The notes under the pieces were generated by a model. It was not told the DNA's origin and did no database searches. It was given only the letters and a program-made list of their open reading frames with translations. DNA of 64,000 nt from Arthrobacter sp. StoSoilB5. Its GTDB lineage: Bacteria; Actinomycetota; Actinomycetes; Actinomycetales; Micrococcaceae. Position 1 is the first letter of the stretch. Each line of letters begins with the position of its first letter. The position numbers were made by a program, and so were the translations under genes. The stretch spans positions 1,736,001-1,800,000 of the forward strand of contig NZ_AP024646.1 of NCBI RefSeq assembly GCF_019977235.1, read 5' to 3'. Below, piece by piece: positions 27,087 through 36,548 of the stretch.

Positions 27087-27739
27087 TGCAGAGCCCTGTG
27101 TTCGAGCTGCTAAGGCTCAACGGACTGCTCATTTCGGGCGCCCGCCTTCAGGAGCTTGGGCGGCCCGCCCAGGACCGGGCGCTCCATTACGCCCGTTCCA
27201 AGGATCGGGAAGAATTCATTGCTGGCCGGGTTGCGCTGCGGCATTTGGCCGCTTCGCTCCTCGACGTGGATCCCGCCCGGCTCGTGCCTGACTACGTCTG
27301 CCCACAGTGCGGTCACGGCCAGGACCACGGACGTCCAGGCTTCATGCTCGACGGCGCCCCCGCGCCTCTAGCGCTGAGCGCGTCCAAAGCCCAGGGCTGG
27401 TTGCTGCTGGCCGGCGTCGTGCATCCGACGCCGGCCCTCCGGCTGGGAGTGGACCTTGAAGCGACTAATCAAGCGGCGTTCGAAGGCTTTGATGATGTTG
27501 CCTTGACCCCGGGGGAGAAGCACTTCCTGAAGACTATGCCGGAAAATCAATGGACCGTGCAGCGCGCACGCTTATGGGCGCGCAAGGAAGCCTGGTTGAA
27601 GATGACCGGGGAGGGCCTGAGGCGCGACCCGGCAGATCTCGATGTTCTGGACCTGCCCGGCCTCTGCGACATCCCCAGGATCCACGAAAACGGCCAGGAA
27701 CTGCCGGAGGGGTTTGTGGCGGCGGTGGCGGTTTCCTAG
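27086..27739 (+). CDS. Sfp-type 4'-phosphopantetheinyl transferase
   Basis: The product is 217 residues from ATG 27086 (a GTG at 27083 adds one). Visible marks are the VCPQCGHG...HGRP zinc-knuckle-like segment, the Mg-binding GVDLE (near 121-125) and the WARKEAWLKMTGEG motif (near 164-177). The enzyme transfers phosphopantetheine from CoA to carrier-protein serines. A natural target nearby is the thiolation domain of the NRPS at 29090-33046. GC content rises to the genome norm within this gene. The N-terminal strand before the RLNGLL region is shorter than in many relatives, so a promoter or a few residues may have been replaced at the insert border. It converges on the M1 peptidase with a 4-base overlap. 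Confidence 0.87.
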   Translation: MQSPVFELLRLNGLLISGARLQELGRPAQDRALHYARSKDREEFIAGRVALRHLAASLLDVDPARLVPDYVCPQCGHGQDHGRPGFMLDGAPAPLALSASKAQGWLLLAGVVHPTPALRLGVDLEATNQAAFEGFDDVALTPGEKHFLKTMPENQWTVQRARLWARKEAWLKMTGEGLRRDPADLDVLDLPGLCDIPRIHENGQELPEGFVAAVAVS

Positions 27740-29076
27740 CCTTGCGGCAAAGGCGGGAGCGTTGCTTCGTAGAGCCAGGGGCGCAGCAGAGCGGCGGCGT
27801 CGAAACCCGGGATAAACGAATCGGCCGCTTCGATGAAGGACGCTGTGGAAATTGAGCCGTGGCGGTTAACGGCAGTCCAATGCTGCAGGAAACCGAAGAA
27901 CGCCTCATCCCCGGCCGCGATACGCAGCGCATGAACAGCCAAAGCCCCGCGCTTGTAGACCCGATCGTCGAACATCAGCTCCGGACCGGGGTCACCAACC
28001 AGCAGGTCCTGTGGACCGCCGTCGAGCTTTTTCCACGCTGCCAATGCCCGATCGGCCACCGTCATCGTGCCCGACTCTTCGGACCACAACCATTCGGCGT
28101 AGCAGGCGAATCCCTCGTGCAGCCAAATGTCTTTCCAGGTGCTGACAGTGAGGGAGTTTCCAAACCATTGGTGGGAAAGCTCGTGGGCGATCAGTCGCTG
28201 CGCATCCCAGGCATCACGCATGTGGTTGCGTCCGAAAATGGACACGGTCTGGGCCTCAAGGGGGATTTCCAGCACGTCTTCCGTCACCACCGACGTGTAC
28301 TCCGAGAACGGGTAGGGGCCGAAGCAGTCCTCGAAGGTCTGCATCATGTCCGGCTGGCGTCGTAGGCCCCAGCTGGCGTCCTCGGCCATGCCGGGCGGAA
28401 CCGCGGCGAACTGGGGCACGCGGTGGTGGGTATCATCCGGGTTGAGGGGAATCATGCTGTAACGGCCGATCTGCACCGTGGCGAGATAGGTGGCCATGGG
28501 CTCGGAATGCTCGTAGACCCAGGTCTCGCGGCTTGATTTTCGTGATCGGGACACAAGCTGGCCGTTGCAAACAGGCCGGTAATTGTCATCGGTGGTCACG
28601 GAGATCCGGAACGACGATTTACTGCGGGGATGATCGTTGCAGGGGAACCACGACGCCGCGCCGTTGGGCTGTCCAGCCACCAGGACGCCGTCGGTCAATT
28701 CTTCCCAGCCGACCTCGCCCCACAAGCCCCGGCGCGGTTGCGGGTTGCCATCATAGCGGATCTCCACGACGAAGGACTGGCCCGCCTTCAAGGGAGACGC
28801 AGTTGCGACCACAAGGTGCTCGGCGCGTTGGCTGAACTTTTGGACCTTCCTGCCATCCACTTGGATTTTGGATGCCCGCAGGCCCACCAGGTCCAGGACT
28901 ATCTGCGTCAATGGTTCCAAAGCCGTGCAACTCAGCACCGCTTTGCCGATCAGCTTGTTGCTGCCCAGCCTGACATCGAGGTCCAACTCGTACCTGTCCA
29001 CGCGGTAGCTGGTGCTGCCGTGGTCCAAGGTGTATGGGTCGGCGTTGGTCGCGGTAGTAGTTATCGGTGCCGTCAT
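27736..29076 (-). CDS. Short M1-family zinc metallopeptidase
   Basis: The product is 446 residues from the ATG at 29076. An N-terminal M1 saddle domain (about 20-205) is followed by the thermolysin-like catalytic domain with HELSH (298-302) and the third zinc ligand Glu321 in WLHEGFACY. The usual GAMEN exopeptidase motif is replaced by IPLEAQ. The large C-terminal helical domain of typical 850-residue members is absent. It lacks a signal peptide. It starts 13 bases after the NRPS stop, so both are one operon, and it may trim or degrade the NRPS polymer, as aminopeptidases do in poly-lysine producers; this is inference. Confidence 0.85.
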   Translation of the reverse strand: MTAPITTTATNADPYTLDHGSTSYRVDRYELDLDVRLGSNKLIGKAVLSCTALEPLTQIVLDLVGLRASKIQVDGRKVQKFSQRAEHLVVATASPLKAGQSFVVEIRYDGNPQPRRGLWGEVGWEELTDGVLVAGQPNGAASWFPCNDHPRSKSSFRISVTTDDNYRPVCNGQLVSRSRKSSRETWVYEHSEPMATYLATVQIGRYSMIPLNPDDTHHRVPQFAAVPPGMAEDASWGLRRQPDMMQTFEDCFGPYPFSEYTSVVTEDVLEIPLEAQTVSIFGRNHMRDAWDAQRLIAHELSHQWFGNSLTVSTWKDIWLHEGFACYAEWLWSEESGTMTVADRALAAWKKLDGGPQDLLVGDPGPELMFDDRVYKRGALAVHALRIAAGDEAFFGFLQHWTAVNRHGSISTASFIEAADSFIPGFDAAALLRPWLYEATLPPLPQG

Positions 29077-29089
29077 GGTCTGCCCCAAT

Positions 29090-32000
29090 CTACTTGAGTC
29101 GGACGGACGGTGCTGCCGGACCCTCCCAAGGACTCACGGGGTTTCCCATCCAATAGGTGCCTGCCGGCACCGTTTCGCCGCGCATGACCAACGACGCAGG
29201 ACCAACGGTGCCGCCGTCGCCAATGCTGGCGGCAGGAAGAATGACACCGTGCGGGCCCATGGTTGCGCCGTTGCCCAATGTCACGGTGTCGATGCTCATG
29301 ACCCGGTCGTGGAAAAGATGGGTCTGGACCACACAGCCCCGGTTGACCGTGGAATTTTCGCCGAGCGTTACGAGATCGGCCTCGGGGAGCCAGTAGCTTT
29401 CGCACCACGTTCCATGGCCAATCTTTGCGCCAAGGCCGCTCAGCCACCACACCAAGGCAGGGGTTCCTGCGGCCGAACGGGCGAACCACGGTGCACTGAC
29501 CATTTCGATGAACGTATCCACAACCTCGTTGCGCCAAATGAACGAGCTCCACAAGGGGTGCTCACCGGCGCGAATGGTGCCTACCAGTATCCACTTGGCA
29601 ATGATGGAACTGAACGCCGCCACCGCTCCGGCAGCCAGGACCACCACACCGCCTAGAAGTGCGGCCAGCCAGTAACTCCAGCCTCTGGCGATAGCGTCGA
29701 GAACCAGCATGACGCCGACGCCGATTGCCACCGTGAGGATGACCGGCACCAGTCGGCACAATTCCCAGAGACCCCTGGCCAGCTTCAGCTTCAAGGGTGG
29801 CTGGAACGTGAGGCTCTGATCGGCGTCGACGGCTGTGCGGCGCAGCCTGACAGGTGGGCTGCCGAGCCATGAGGTGCCGGACTTGGCTTTGGCCGGCGTA
29901 GCGGACAACACGGCGACGAGCGAGTTCTTGGGCACGTTGCGGCCAGCCGCCGTCATACCCGAGTTGCCCAGGAACGAGCGTTTCCCGATCTTGGCTGGCG
30001 CGATCTTCATCCAGCCGCCGCCGAGCTCGTAGGAGGCCACCATGGTGTCGTCGGCGAGGAAAGCTCCATCGCCGATCGTCGTCATCCTGGGCACCAACAG
30101 CACAGTTGATGCCTCTACGTTCTTGCCCACTTTGGCCCCCAGCAGGCGTAGCCACACTGGAGTGAAGAGGCTCGCGTAGATGGGGAAGAGCAGATCCCTC
30201 GCCATGTCCAGCAACCGCTCGGTGGCCCAAACTTGCCAGCCAATGCGGCTTCGGACCCGGTAGTAGCCTTCCTTGAGTCCCAAGCCTAGAAGCCGGGTAA
30301 CAACCAGGATCAGGATGAGGTTGCTGAAGAACCATGCGAGGGCGGCAAGCGGCAACGCCATGGTGATCTGCGGCAAGGCTTCTCCGAGAGACCCATGCCC
30401 ACGGACAAAAGCGAGGATGACCAAAGCACCGGCGAAGGCGGACACATAAGGGATCAAGGCCAGAACCGCGGAGCCGGTGGCGAATGCCGAGAACCACAAG
30501 CGGGCCACGATGGGGCGTCGGCTACTGGGCTCCGGCCAGTCGTGTTTTGCTTTTCCGAGGCGTCCTGCCGGGGAGCCAGCCACGAGGTGCCCAGCCTTCA
30601 CCTTGCCCAGCACTGCAGACCCTGCTTCGACGTGCGCCCCAGCGCCGATGGTGGCTCCGGGCATAAGGGTGCTTCTGGATCCCACCACTGCTCCTGCTCC
30701 AACATGTATTTGGCCGATGTGGACTGAGTCGCCGTCCACCCACCAGCCAGAGAGGTCCACTTCGGGCTCTATATTGGCGCCACTTCCCAAGGACAGCAGG
30801 CCGGTTACCGGCGGCAAAGAGTGCAGGTGGACATCCCGGCCGATCTTTGCGCCGAGGGCACGTGCATAATAGGGAACGAACGGTGCGCTGGCCAGGCCAA
30901 TAGCACCGGAGAGGTCCTGTATTTGCTCAGCCAGCCAAAGCCTTAGGTGCGTTTTGCCGGATCGCGGATATGTTCCTGGCCCGACCTTGCCCAAGAGGAT
31001 TCGGGCAGCCACCACCGAGATCGCCATGCGGCCCAGCGGACTGACAAAGACCAGCCAGGACGCCGCGATCCACCACCAGGAAACAACGGGGGCCGCGGTG
31101 AATCCACCGAAATCGGCCAGCAGCTGGTTGGCAGCCATGAGGTAGGTCAACCACCGCATGCCTACCAGGATGTGCAGTGGTACCCCCATGAGGATCTGGA
31201 AGATCTGCGACTTGAACGCAGTGGGCCGTACGGTGCGCTCCGCAGCGGGACCGGGCATGCCGCCGTCGGGAAGCGACTGCCGGGCAGTGTCTATCAGTGC
31301 ACCGATCCGCGGCGTGGCGTAGATGTCCGCCACGGTGATGAGGGGGTAGCGAAGACGCAAGGCGGAGACAAGCTGTGCTGCTGCCAACGAGCCTCCGCCG
31401 TACGCGAAGAAGTCCGCGTCGAGGGAGCCCACCGGGCTGCCGAGGACCGATTCCCATTGCTCCACTATCCAGCGGGCATCATCTGGCAGATTCAGTGGTG
31501 CGTTGCCGGCCTCCATGGCGCTGGCTCCGGCAAGCGGCCACGGGAGAGCATGTCGATCCACTTTTCCACTGGTCTTGGTGGGCAGCGAATCCACAATGGT
31601 AAGCAAGGGGACCAACGCCGCCGGAAGGCTTTCGCCCAGTATCCCACGGACTTCCCCGAGGTTTAGCTCGACGCTATCTGCAGGAGCCAAGTACCCCACC
31701 AGGATTTGGTTACCTGCCGCCGTCGTTTGCACAGCGGCCGCAGCACCTGCCACTCCAGGAAGGGACTGCAACGCGGCATCAATTTCGCCCAGTTCGATCC
31801 GTCGCCCACCCAGTTTGACCTGTTCGTCGGCCCTCCCGATGAAGACCAGCCCCTCGGCCTCGAAGCGCACAAGGTCCCCGGACCGGTAGGCGCGTTCCCA
31901 GCCCAGGGTCGGCATGGCTGCATACTTCTCAGCGTCCTTGCCTGGATCCAGGTATCGGGCCAGTCCGACTCCGCCGATGATTAATTCCCCAATATCGCCT

Positions 32001-33046
32001 TCGGCCACCGGAACGCCGGCGGAGTCGACGACGGCGAGGTCCCAGCCGTCCAGTGGCAGCCCGATTCGAACGGGACCGGGTCCGCCCAAGGGAGCCGCAC
32101 AGGCGACAACAGTGGCCTCGGTAGGCCCGTAGGTGTTCCAGACTTCACGGCCCTCGACGGCGAGCCGTTCGGCGAGTTCAGGCGGGCAGGCCTCCCCACC
32201 AAAGATGAGGAGGCGCACATTCTCGAGGGCTTCGACTGGCCACAAAGCAGCGAGGGTCGGCACTGTGGAAACAACGGTGATGCCGTGGTTGATGAGCCAT
32301 GGGCCCAGATCCATGCCGGTCCGTACAAGGGCGCGTGGAGCCGGTACCAGGCAGGCACCATGCCGCCAGGCCAGCCACATCTCTTCGCAGGAAGCATCGA
32401 ACGCAACCGATAGGCCGGCCAGAACCCTGTCCTGCGGGCCGATCGGATCGGCCTGCTGGAAGAGACGGGCTTCGGCGTCCACGAAAGCGGCGGAGGAGCG
32501 GTGCTTGACGGCTACGCCCTTCGGCGTGCCCGTGGAACCGGAGGTGAAGATGATCCACGAGTCGTCATCCAGCCCGGGTTTTCCCGGTGCAGCCACAGCC
32601 TGCCGTCCCACGCCAACGAGCTCAATGGCCAGGCCGGCACCAACCACGGCTCCGACTTTGGCTTCGCCGAAGACCAACCGGGCGCGCTCATCGGGGTCGT
32701 CCGCATCGACCGGAACATAGGCAGCTCCGGCCACGAGAATCCCCAGGATGGCGATGTAGAGCTCATTGGTACCCGACGGGATGCGGACGCCGATCCTCTG
32801 CCCTCGGCCAAGGCCAGCGATATTCAGCTCCCGCGCGAACGTGCGGACTGCTGCAAGCAGTTCGGTGTAGCTCAGTGACTTCCGGCCATCGTCCAGTGCG
32901 GAGGATTCCGGAAAAGCTGCCGCGGTCGCTTCGAGGATATCCACCAGGGTCCGCTGGGCCGGTGCTGCAGACGCCCCCGGAAATTGGGGGCGGTAGGTGG
33001 CCAAGGCATGCATGTTCCCGGCCACGGCAGAGTGTTCTGTGCTCAC
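29090..33046 (-). CDS. Pls/PosA-type membrane NRPS (poly-amino-acid synthetase-like)
   Basis: The product is 1318 residues from GTG 33046 (a TTG at 33076 adds ten). Domains in order are an adenylation domain (about 35-500) with core motifs FTSGSTGTPKG, NTYGPTEAT, YRSGDLVRF and KTSGKVDRH; a thiolation domain with Ser553 in GGGSL; then six membrane helices in three pairs (about 616-682, 846-920, 1098-1152), alternating with three hexapeptide/left-handed-helix domains (about 733-826, 971-1050, 1209-1295). There is no ordinary condensation or thioesterase domain. This is exactly the layout of Streptomyces albulus Pls, which joins L-lysine through epsilon-amino groups. The amino acid used here cannot be fixed from sequence. 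Confidence 0.92.
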   Translation of the reverse strand: MSTEHSAVAGNMHALATYRPQFPGASAAPAQRTLVDILEATAAAFPESSALDDGRKSLSYTELLAAVRTFARELNIAGLGRGQRIGVRIPSGTNELYIAILGILVAGAAYVPVDADDPDERARLVFGEAKVGAVVGAGLAIELVGVGRQAVAAPGKPGLDDDSWIIFTSGSTGTPKGVAVKHRSSAAFVDAEARLFQQADPIGPQDRVLAGLSVAFDASCEEMWLAWRHGACLVPAPRALVRTGMDLGPWLINHGITVVSTVPTLAALWPVEALENVRLLIFGGEACPPELAERLAVEGREVWNTYGPTEATVVACAAPLGGPGPVRIGLPLDGWDLAVVDSAGVPVAEGDIGELIIGGVGLARYLDPGKDAEKYAAMPTLGWERAYRSGDLVRFEAEGLVFIGRADEQVKLGGRRIELGEIDAALQSLPGVAGAAAAVQTTAAGNQILVGYLAPADSVELNLGEVRGILGESLPAALVPLLTIVDSLPTKTSGKVDRHALPWPLAGASAMEAGNAPLNLPDDARWIVEQWESVLGSPVGSLDADFFAYGGGSLAAAQLVSALRLRYPLITVADIYATPRIGALIDTARQSLPDGGMPGPAAERTVRPTAFKSQIFQILMGVPLHILVGMRWLTYLMAANQLLADFGGFTAAPVVSWWWIAASWLVFVSPLGRMAISVVAARILLGKVGPGTYPRSGKTHLRLWLAEQIQDLSGAIGLASAPFVPYYARALGAKIGRDVHLHSLPPVTGLLSLGSGANIEPEVDLSGWWVDGDSVHIGQIHVGAGAVVGSRSTLMPGATIGAGAHVEAGSAVLGKVKAGHLVAGSPAGRLGKAKHDWPEPSSRRPIVARLWFSAFATGSAVLALIPYVSAFAGALVILAFVRGHGSLGEALPQITMALPLAALAWFFSNLILILVVTRLLGLGLKEGYYRVRSRIGWQVWATERLLDMARDLLFPIYASLFTPVWLRLLGAKVGKNVEASTVLLVPRMTTIGDGAFLADDTMVASYELGGGWMKIAPAKIGKRSFLGNSGMTAAGRNVPKNSLVAVLSATPAKAKSGTSWLGSPPVRLRRTAVDADQSLTFQPPLKLKLARGLWELCRLVPVILTVAIGVGVMLVLDAIARGWSYWLAALLGGVVVLAAGAVAAFSSIIAKWILVGTIRAGEHPLWSSFIWRNEVVDTFIEMVSAPWFARSAAGTPALVWWLSGLGAKIGHGTWCESYWLPEADLVTLGENSTVNRGCVVQTHLFHDRVMSIDTVTLGNGATMGPHGVILPAASIGDGGTVGPASLVMRGETVPAGTYWMGNPVSPWEGPAAPSVRLK

Positions 33047-33178
33047 GGGGTCAGCTTTTCGCAGGAAAGTGAACAAAAGGTGTCTGACGTTTCCTGCCCG
33101 TCACGGTTTGTTGCACGAGTGTTCGCTTTGCCGTCACAGCTTGCTGGACATAGCAGCTCCATCAGTGAAGCAGGCTGA

Positions 33179-34144
33179 TCAGGGAAGCAGGAGGACCTTC
33201 CCCGTGGTGAGGCGTCCTTCAAGGTCCCGGTGCGCCTGCGCCGCTTCGGCCAAGGAGTAGGTAGCGCCGACGCGAACCGCCAGCGTACCGTTCGCCGCGG
33301 CCTCGAAGATCTCAGCTGAACGCCAACGCCGCTCGTGCGTGTTCTGGACGAAATGGCCCATCGTGGGGCGGGTCAACGACAGGGACCCGCCGGAGTTCAG
33401 GCGTTGGGGATCGAACGGGGGGACAGGGCCTGAGGCTGCGCCGAAGAGGACCATGGCACCCCTGATGCGCAGGCTTCGCAGGGAGTCGTCGAACGTATCC
33501 TTGCCTACGCCGTCATACACCACATTGACGCCCTCGCCATCGGTGAGTTCGCGGACCTTGTCCGCGAAGCCTTCATAGCGCAAGACTTCGTCGGCGCCGG
33601 CGAGCTTGGAGAGGTCGGCCTTTTCGTCGGAAGAAACCGTCGTGATGACCCGAGCCCCGCGCGCCTTCAACAGTTGGGTCAGCAGCAGTCCCACACCCCC
33701 GGCTCCCGCGTGCAGCAGCACCGTGTGCCCGGGTTCCACGCGGAAGGAGGAGTTCATCAGGTAGTGGGCGGTGATACCCTGCAGCGGCAGGGCGGCTGCG
33801 GTGTGATCATCGACGCCGGCCGGTACGGGGAGCGCCTTCGAGGCGTCCACCAGCGTGTAGTCGGCGTAGGTCTTGGAGCCTTCGGCCGTGGCAATCCTGT
33901 CACCGACGGCGAAGTCCTCCACGCCCTCACCGATTGCTTCGATCGTTCCGGCGGCTTCCGCGCCTGGGGTGAAGGGGTAGTCAACCTTGTAAGTGCCTCG
34001 GCGCTGGTACGTCTCAATGAAATTGACCCCGGCAGCTGCGACCTTGATCAGCAGCTGCCCGGGACCTGGTGCAGGTGGCTCCACGGAGGTGTATTCGAGG
34101 ACCTCGGGTCCTCCGGGTTGCTGTGCAACGATGGCGTGCGTCAT
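33179..34144 (-). CDS. Quinone oxidoreductase / zinc-independent alcohol dehydrogenase family
   Basis: The product is 321 residues, a medium-chain reductase of the QOR type. The GroES-like N-terminal domain lacks the zinc ligands; the Rossmann domain has the NADPH motif AGAGGVGLLLTQL (about residues 146-158). The family reduces quinones or enones with NADPH. It starts at ATG 34144 behind AAGGAG. It lies downstream of the desaturase on the same strand, 85 bases away, and 132 bases upstream of the NRPS start. Confidence 0.93.
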   Translation of the reverse strand: MTHAIVAQQPGGPEVLEYTSVEPPAPGPGQLLIKVAAAGVNFIETYQRRGTYKVDYPFTPGAEAAGTIEAIGEGVEDFAVGDRIATAEGSKTYADYTLVDASKALPVPAGVDDHTAAALPLQGITAHYLMNSSFRVEPGHTVLLHAGAGGVGLLLTQLLKARGARVITTVSSDEKADLSKLAGADEVLRYEGFADKVRELTDGEGVNVVYDGVGKDTFDDSLRSLRIRGAMVLFGAASGPVPPFDPQRLNSGGSLSLTRPTMGHFVQNTHERRWRSAEIFEAAANGTLAVRVGATYSLAEAAQAHRDLEGRLTTGKVLLLP

Positions 34145-34229
34145 GGTGGCTCCTTACTCCGGGGCGGTCCTTCCGGTGCCCGGTTCCAGGATCCATCCTA
34201 TGAAGGATGCCGCCTTGGGTAGGGGAGGC

Positions 34230-35318
34230 CTAGAAGCGTCCGTGCGTCGAAGCGACGGGGCAGTCGAAGCCACGTCCGGCTGCCAGGCCAACTTCATTCA
34301 GGTACCTGACCACGATGCCGTAGGACTGAATCAGCGAGGTTTCGGTGTAAGTAATGGAGTGTTTGGCGCAGAACTCGCGCACGATTTTTGTGGCCTTGTA
34401 CAAATGGGGGCGAGCCATGTCCGGGAACAAGTGGTGCTCCACTTGACGGTTGAGCCCACCCAGGAGGAAGTCCATGAAGAGGCCACCGGAAATATTGCGC
34501 GAGGTCAGGATCTGGCGGTTGAGGAAGTCCACGCGGCTGTCCTTGGGAAGGACTGGCATGCCCTTGTGGTTGGGGGCAAACGAAGCACCCATGTAGAAGC
34601 CGTAGACCATGATCTGGACGCCGAGGAACGCAAACGCCATACCGATGGGCAGGAAGGTGAAGGCGAGGACCGGAAGTGCTGTAAGACGGGCAACCAGGAT
34701 AGGCGTCTCCACCCAGCGGTGGCGTACCTTCTGCTTGCCGAAGACAAAGCGAAGAGAATCGAATTGCAGGCTCAGGCCAAGAAGCATCAGGAGCGGGAAG
34801 AAGAACCAGCCCTGCTTCTTGGTCAGGAAGGCTAGGCGCCCCTTGCGTTCCGCGGCTGCATCTTCGTAAAACACCAGAGCATTGTTCCGGATGTCAGGAT
34901 CCTTGGAAATGACGTTGGGATGGTTGTGGTGGGCACCGTGCTTTTGCTCCCACCAGGAGTAGCTGATGCCCGCGATTCCTGTGGCCAGAAGGCGCGCGGA
35001 CCAATCGTTGGCACGACGGGAAGCGAAGATCTGCTTGTGTCCGGCCTCATGGGCAAGGAAGCTCAACTGAGTGCAGAAGATACCCACGGCGGCAGCGATC
35101 AGGAGCTGGAACCAGGAATCACCCAAGAGGGCGAAGCCTGTCCAGGTGGCGGCCATAAGGATCATGAGGGCTACGAAGAGCCAGATGTAGAACCCGCTGC
35201 GCCGTTCAAGGAGCCCGGCAGCCTTCACGCTCTTAAGGAGCTCCGAATAGCTTTGAACAACGGGGTTTGGCTGAATTGCGCGTGTCTTGGGGCGCTCAGT
35301 GGTGGACGTGGGTGCCAT
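34230..35318 (-). CDS. Membrane acyl-lipid/acyl-CoA fatty acid desaturase
   Basis: The product is 362 residues from ATG 35318. The three histidine boxes of di-iron membrane desaturases are present: HEAGH, HGAHHNHPN and QVEHHLFP. Hydrophobic segments near 55-105 and 195-250 form the membrane core. The QxxHH third box is usual in front-end and DesA3-type enzymes. It introduces a cis double bond into membrane fatty acids and would serve membrane fluidity. A longer frame to 35384 has no support. It is divergent from argC. Confidence 0.92.
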   Translation of the reverse strand: MAPTSTTERPKTRAIQPNPVVQSYSELLKSVKAAGLLERRSGFYIWLFVALMILMAATWTGFALLGDSWFQLLIAAAVGIFCTQLSFLAHEAGHKQIFASRRANDWSARLLATGIAGISYSWWEQKHGAHHNHPNVISKDPDIRNNALVFYEDAAAERKGRLAFLTKKQGWFFFPLLMLLGLSLQFDSLRFVFGKQKVRHRWVETPILVARLTALPVLAFTFLPIGMAFAFLGVQIMVYGFYMGASFAPNHKGMPVLPKDSRVDFLNRQILTSRNISGGLFMDFLLGGLNRQVEHHLFPDMARPHLYKATKIVREFCAKHSITYTETSLIQSYGIVVRYLNEVGLAAGRGFDCPVASTHGRF

Positions 35319-35465
35319 ATATGTGCCCCGTATCGCTAACGGGCAACGCTGCAGCCGACGTTCGGACTGCACGGTCTGGATCACCCTCCACTAAGCATAC
35401 GCTGTCCGCACTAACCGATGTGACGCCGTGCACCTGCCAGAAGACAGCAGCACTTGCCAGAAGAC

Positions 35466-35500
35466 GGCATGCATAAATATCGGCAACCATGAATAGTTTT
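35466..35500. promoter_or_regulatory. Possible ArgR operator upstream of argC
   Basis: The AT-rich pair CATGCATAAATAT and CATGAATAG, with TGCAT and TGAAT 20 bases apart, resembles tandem ARG-box half sites. It lies directly upstream of the argC -10, and argR is in the operon. Confidence 0.4.
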
Positions 35501-35504
35501 GCTG

Positions 35505-35510
35505 TACAGT
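35505..35510 (+). promoter_or_regulatory. -10 element for leaderless argC
   Basis: TACAGT ends 6 bases before the ATG at 35517. A GGAG only two bases from the ATG is too close to work as a ribosome site. Confidence 0.5.
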
Positions 35511-35516
35511 GGAGCT

Positions 35517-36548
35517 ATGACTATTTCTGTTGCCGTCTCCGGTGCCAGCGGCTACGCCGGGGGAGAAGTGCTGCGCCTGCTTTCAGGCCATCCGAACGTC
35601 ACTATCGGTGCGATCACTGCGCACAGCAACGCCGGTACAAGACTAGGGGAGTTGCAGCCGCATCTCCACGGTTTGGCCAGCCGGATTTTGGAAGACACCA
35701 CCGTGGAGAACCTGTCCGGGCATGATGTCGTGTTCCTGGCCCTCCCGCATGGCGCCTCTGCCGAGATCGCTGCGCAATTGCCGGAAGGCACAGTAGTCAT
35801 CGACGCCGGTGCGGACCACCGCCTGCAGGACGCCGCTGCGTGGGAAAAGTTCTACGGCTCGGCCCACGCCGGGACGTGGCCGTACGGCCTGCCCGAGCTG
35901 CCGGGCCAGCGCGACGCCCTCAAAGGCGCCAAACGTATCGCCGTTCCCGGCTGCTACCCGACGTCGGCCCTGCTTGCCTTGACGCCAGGCTTCGCCAGCA
36001 ATCTCCTGCTGACGGACGACGTCGTGATTGTCTCAGCGTCAGGTACCTCTGGGGCTGGCAAGGCAGCAAAGGTCAACCTGATCGGCTCCGAAGTCATGGG
36101 TTCCATGAGTCCGTACGGTGTTGGCGGCGGTCATCGCCACACGCCGGAAATCGAGCAGGGACTCTCCAACGCCGCGGGTGAGCCGGTCACCGTTTCGTTC
36201 ACGCCGACCCTGGCTCCCATGGGCCGCGGCATCCTCACCACGGCCACGGCAAAAGTCGGGCACGGAGTTACTTACGCGGAACTGCGCCAGGCCTGGACGG
36301 AAGCCTATGACGACGAGCCGTTCGTCCACCTCCTTCCCGAGGGCCAGTGGCCTACCACCAAGTCAGTGCAGGGTTCCAACCACGCAGTCATGCAGTTGGC
36401 CTTCGACCAGCACACCGGCCGCGTCATTGTCACGTGCGCCATCGACAACCTCACCAAGGGGACCGCAGGCGGAGCCGTGCAGTCCATGAACATTGCCCTC
36501 GGCCTGGACGAAACCGCCGGCCTGAACCTCCAGGGAGTTGCACCGTGA
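35517..36548 (+). CDS. argC: N-acetyl-gamma-glutamyl-phosphate reductase
   Basis: The product is 343 residues. It reduces N-acetylglutamyl phosphate with NADPH in arginine synthesis. The N-terminal Rossmann motif [10 protein letters not shown], the catalytic cysteine in VPGCYPT and the conserved [12 protein letters not shown] stretch are visible. It opens the operon argCJBDFRGH. The GTG of argJ overlaps its stop (GTGA). Confidence 0.97.
   Translation: MTISVAVSGASGYAGGEVLRLLSGHPNVTIGAITAHSNAGTRLGELQPHLHGLASRILEDTTVENLSGHDVVFLALPHGASAEIAAQLPEGTVVIDAGADHRLQDAAAWEKFYGSAHAGTWPYGLPELPGQRDALKGAKRIAVPGCYPTSALLALTPGFASNLLLTDDVVIVSASGTSGAGKAAKVNLIGSEVMGSMSPYGVGGGHRHTPEIEQGLSNAAGEPVTVSFTPTLAPMGRGILTTATAKVGHGVTYAELRQAWTEAYDDEPFVHLLPEGQWPTTKSVQGSNHAVMQLAFDQHTGRVIVTCAIDNLTKGTAGGAVQSMNIALGLDETAGLNLQGVAP

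Noticed and set aside
30500..33072. Plus-strand frames opposite the NRPS
   Set aside because: Shadows of a clear 1318-residue synthetase with all core motifs.
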